Source of the DNA: Hyphomonas sp.
Lineage (GTDB): Bacteria > Pseudomonadota > Alphaproteobacteria > Caulobacterales > Hyphomonadaceae
Reading direction: 5' to 3'
Length of the DNA: 7,244 nt
Assembly (NCBI GenBank): GCA_003486945.1
Contig: DNFL01000046.1
Location: 1 to 7,244, forward strand
Position numbers and translations under genes: made by a program. Shown piece by piece: positions 4,949 to 7,244 of the stretch (the first letter of the stretch is position 1; every line of letters begins with the position of its first letter). The notes under the pieces are model-generated. The model saw only the letters and a list, made by a program, of their open reading frames with translations. It was not told the DNA's origin and made no database searches.

Positions 4949-6538
4949 ATGCTGCTTACAAGATGGCTTAACGCCGCTTTTGTCTTACTGCTTTTGGCTT
5001 GCTGGCCCGCAGGCGCGGAGCCCGCTCTGACGCCAGGCGACGAAACGAAGGCAATCAAACTCGATTATAAGGACCGCCCTGGCGGCGCTGGCCGGTTGGC
5101 AGCGACGGAGATCACCCTCTCGGCGGATCCGCAGCGATTCTATGTCCGAGGAACGGATGTGTCCGCGCCCTTCTCCGTGCAGGTGATTGCGGCCAGCAAG
5201 GACAGGCCGCTGGATGTGACCCTGCATCGCCAGCACTGGGGCAAGGCAGTCCAGTCGGGATCGACCGGCAAGGATGGCAGTTTCGTGTTCGAGGGCCGCG
5301 CGTACGGCGATGTCGGCGTACAACTGACCTCACCGGACGGCGCACCAGCCCGGGCAACCGTCGTGTTCTGGCAAGGCACGCCTGCCGCGCCATCGATGGC
5401 GAAGGTCTACACCAATCCGGAACAGATGAAGGCAGCCAATGCCGGCAGCGCCGGGGGAACGGGCGGAACATCCTTTATCATGTATGTAATCGCCGGCTTG
5501 CTGGCGGTGATCGTCGTGTTTCTCGGCATAATGCTGGTGCGCCGGGGCAAAGGCGGCAGCGCGGCCATGCTGTTGATCGGCGGCATGACGCTTGCCGCGA
5601 TCCAGATGCCGCCGCCCTCCTTTGCGCAGGGCGAAGATGCACCAAATCCATTCGACATCGGCAGCGAGCAGAAACCCGCCCCCTCATCCGGCACGCCGCG
5701 AGAATTGAAGCCGGGCGAAGTGCCGAACCCTTTCGATGTCGATGGCCCGGTGCCGGAGATTCAAGGCGACAAGGACAAGGATGCATCCGCCGGCAAACCG
5801 GAGGACAAACCGAAAGATTCCTTCGAGAACCCATTCACCGGCGAAACGACTACAGGCTCAGGCCGCCCCATTGAACTGAAACCTGAAGACTTTGATCCCA
5901 GCAACGCGCCGAAGGAAGATGCGCCGGTCGATGACGGGTACAAGGACAGGCTCGACCAGGCGGAGCAGCGTATCCAGGACCTTCACCGCGAAGCCTCTGC
6001 GAACCGCGCGGAAATCGAGCGGCTGCGCATGCTGGTCGAGTCCGATCGGAAGAACGAGCCTGACCCGTCGAACCTTCCGCCGATGCCATTGTCGTGCCGC
6101 CCGCCATCAATCGAGCGGGGCACCTCCGACAACGCGGCGGAGGCAGCTTGGAAAAACTTCGATGATTGCCAGGCCTGCTACCGTGAACCCCTGGCTCAAC
6201 TGGATGAACTGCTGCTCAATTATGAACGCCTGCGCATCCTCTACATGAGCACATCCGATTTCGTCGACACGGCGATCACGATGGGCGACACGGTGCCGAA
6301 GCCGCACCAGTTTGTTGAAATGGCCTGGGCGAAGGAAAAGGCCGGCATCCAGAAAAGCTTCCAGCAGACGAAGGAGGCCTATGACAACAAATGGGCCGAG
6401 TTCAATGACCGGCTGATCGGCCTGCTGGATGAGGTGGGCACCTGCGAAGCGAACCTCAACAACAACCCGATGTGGCGCGAGACCGAAGGCCGGTTGTTCT
6501 ACAATACGATCAAGGCCAGCTATCAGAGGACGAACTGA
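4949..6538 (+). CDS. Unrecognised membrane-anchored envelope protein with coiled coil and four-cysteine C-terminal domain
   Basis: I do not recognise this 529-residue protein. It starts with a clear Sec signal peptide (hydrophobic 10-19, likely cut after AGA at 21-23). Residues about 50-143 are beta-rich (ATEITLSADPQRFYVRG, DGSFVFEGRAYGDVGVQLTSP, ARATVVFWQG), like a small Ig-like or regulatory domain. A Gly/Ser stretch (165-174) leads to a membrane helix at 175-197, then RRGKGG. A second hydrophobic segment (204-220) ends in PPPSFAQG, which reads like another signal peptide cut after A226. Residues 228-330 are acidic and Pro/Lys-rich, with NPFD at 233 and 260, NPFT at 294, and ELKP at 252 and 309. 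A heptad-like coiled coil spans about 331-367. The helical C-terminal part (383-529) has C383, C407, C410 and C499. Most of the protein should lie in the periplasm. Ribosome site AAAGGGGA precedes the ATG by eight bases. The lipoprotein gene follows after one base, suggesting a joint role in the envelope. Confidence 0.85.
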   Translation: MLLTRWLNAAFVLLLLACWPAGAEPALTPGDETKAIKLDYKDRPGGAGRLAATEITLSADPQRFYVRGTDVSAPFSVQVIAASKDRPLDVTLHRQHWGKAVQSGSTGKDGSFVFEGRAYGDVGVQLTSPDGAPARATVVFWQGTPAAPSMAKVYTNPEQMKAANAGSAGGTGGTSFIMYVIAGLLAVIVVFLGIMLVRRGKGGSAAMLLIGGMTLAAIQMPPPSFAQGEDAPNPFDIGSEQKPAPSSGTPRELKPGEVPNPFDVDGPVPEIQGDKDKDASAGKPEDKPKDSFENPFTGETTTGSGRPIELKPEDFDPSNAPKEDAPVDDGYKDRLDQAEQRIQDLHREASANRAEIERLRMLVESDRKNEPDPSNLPPMPLSCRPPSIERGTSDNAAEAAWKNFDDCQACYREPLAQLDELLLNYERLRILYMSTSDFVDTAITMGDTVPKPHQFVEMAWAKEKAGIQKSFQQTKEAYDNKWAEFNDRLIGLLDEVGTCEANLNNNPMWRETEGRLFYNTIKASYQRTN

Positions 6539-6539
6539 C

Positions 6540-7244
6540 GTGAAACACATCAGCCCGGCGTTTGCGGCGCTGGCGGCATGCCTTCTTGCGGCATGTGGCG
6601 GCGCCTCCACTCCTCCTGCTACGGATGAAACGAGCGGCGCACCTGCTGAAGCCGCAGTAAGCCCGGAAGCGGCGGCAGACGCCGGCCCTGCGCGCCCGGC
6701 AGGCCTGCCAGACACGGCCATTGCGGTTACCGACATGGACGGCAAAGTCTTCTGGGTCGAGCCGCGCGGTGAAGGCCGGGTGGCGCTATACGAGTTTTAT
6801 GAGGACGGGCAGGTCGGCGCGACGGCAGGAACGATTGAGCAGCTTCAGGAAGTCTACCCGACGCTGGACCTGAGCCCGCTGACGGATGGTTCGTTTGCGG
6901 AGGAACCAGCTGAAGAGGATTCAGGCTCCGGCATTGATGCGCTGCGGGCAAACCGCGACAAGCTGGTCGACGTGACGCCCGGTGCCCAGGAAGCCATCGA
7001 TATGGCCCGGCGCGGCACGGTGCTGGACCTGACCGGCCCGACGCTGAAGCACATGCTCGAGAGCATGGGTAGCCGCCTCGCAATGACGGATGAAGAACTG
7101 CAGGCTCTGCTCATGCAGTCCGATGGGCGTTTTACGGTGACGCAGGCGGAGCTGAAGGCGCTGACCAAGGAGGCCGGGGCGAACGGCGTCACCGAGGCGC
7201 AGCTGCGCGCCATGATGCCGCTGACGATGGCGGCGCCCGCCGCA
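6540..7244 (+). CDS. Putative lipoprotein with ~18-residue tandem repeats, 3' end outside window
   Basis: This GTG-started frame is open for 235 codons to the window edge. AGAGGA (6525-6530) lies nine bases before the GTG, and only one base separates it from the upstream TGA, so it is the second gene of an operon. The N-terminus is a lipoprotein signal: a lysine at 2, a hydrophobic stretch and the lipobox LAAC with C19 as the lipidated residue. Residue 20 is Gly, not Asp, which in enterobacteria would favour outer-membrane sorting. A low-complexity Ala/Pro/Glu linker (21-58) follows, then a small beta-like section (59-98) and an acidic loop (121-131). From about residue 159, units of 17-20 residues repeat with the pattern T-x-x-x-L-[KQR]-[AH]-[LM]: TGPTLKHM (165), TDEELQAL (183), TQAELKAL (201) and TEAQLRAM (218). 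I recognise no family. Partnership with the preceding membrane protein is inferred from linkage alone. Confidence 0.85.
   Translation, partial: MKHISPAFAALAACLLAACGGASTPPATDETSGAPAEAAVSPEAAADAGPARPAGLPDTAIAVTDMDGKVFWVEPRGEGRVALYEFYEDGQVGATAGTIEQLQEVYPTLDLSPLTDGSFAEEPAEEDSGSGIDALRANRDKLVDVTPGAQEAIDMARRGTVLDLTGPTLKHMLESMGSRLAMTDEELQALLMQSDGRFTVTQAELKALTKEAGANGVTEAQLRAMMPLTMAAPAA

Noticed and set aside
6167..6178. C407-x-x-C410 as a haem c or thioredoxin-like motif
   Set aside because: No His follows for haem attachment, and the surrounding sequence lacks a thioredoxin fold pattern.
5567..6538. A separate gene starting at the internal ATG at 5567, before the second signal-like segment
   Set aside because: The frame is open and continuous from 4949 with a good signal peptide there, and the internal ATG has only a weak AAAGG far upstream. 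Kept as one gene, although a fusion origin is possible.
7110..7215. EF-hand calcium sites in the lipoprotein repeats (SDGRFTVTQAEL)
   Set aside because: The acidic residues do not fall at EF-hand loop positions 1, 3, 5 and 12, and the 17-18 residue period is too short for EF-hands.
1..7244. CRISPR arrays, tRNA or rRNA genes, insertion sequences and phage genes
   Set aside because: No repeated spacer pattern, cloverleaf arms, transposase motifs or terminal inverted repeats were seen on either strand.

Overview
The window is GC-rich DNA that codes densely on both strands. Codon choice, gene style (a 1-nt gap with a possible translation restart, strong purine-rich ribosome sites) and the protein relatives I recognise suggest an alphaproteobacterium, perhaps of the Hyphomonadaceae/Caulobacterales type. 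That placement is inferred from reading alone and was not tested by a search. I see no tRNA, rRNA, CRISPR array, insertion sequence or phage gene.

Left part (1-2878). A Gfo/Idh/MocA-family oxidoreductase runs leftward off the window edge. It is divergent from a rightward pair: a CurA/YncB-type NADPH-dependent double-bond reductase, then, one base after its stop, a conserved protein of unknown function whose motifs suggest an RNase H-like (DUF429-type) fold.

Middle (2879-4695). A single-gene HU nucleoid protein has a strong ribosome site. It converges on a leftward MATE-family multidrug/Na+ efflux transporter, with only 12 bases between the two stop codons. The likely HU terminator hairpin lies inside the 3' end of the transporter gene.

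The 253-base divergent gap (4696-4948) is rich in inverted repeats. It holds two mutually exclusive hairpins in the transporter leader, an 11-bp palindrome in the spacer of a candidate transporter promoter, a hairpin followed by a T tract, and two related palindromic elements with a GAAATT core.

Right part (4949-7244). Two tightly linked genes encode extracytoplasmic proteins that I do not recognise. The first is a 529-residue protein with a signal peptide, a beta-rich domain, a membrane helix, a second signal-peptide-like segment, an acidic Pro-rich linker with NPF motifs, a coiled coil and a four-cysteine helical domain. The second is a GTG-initiated lipoprotein with ~18-residue tandem repeats that runs off the right edge. 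Together they are the best candidate here for an undescribed envelope system.
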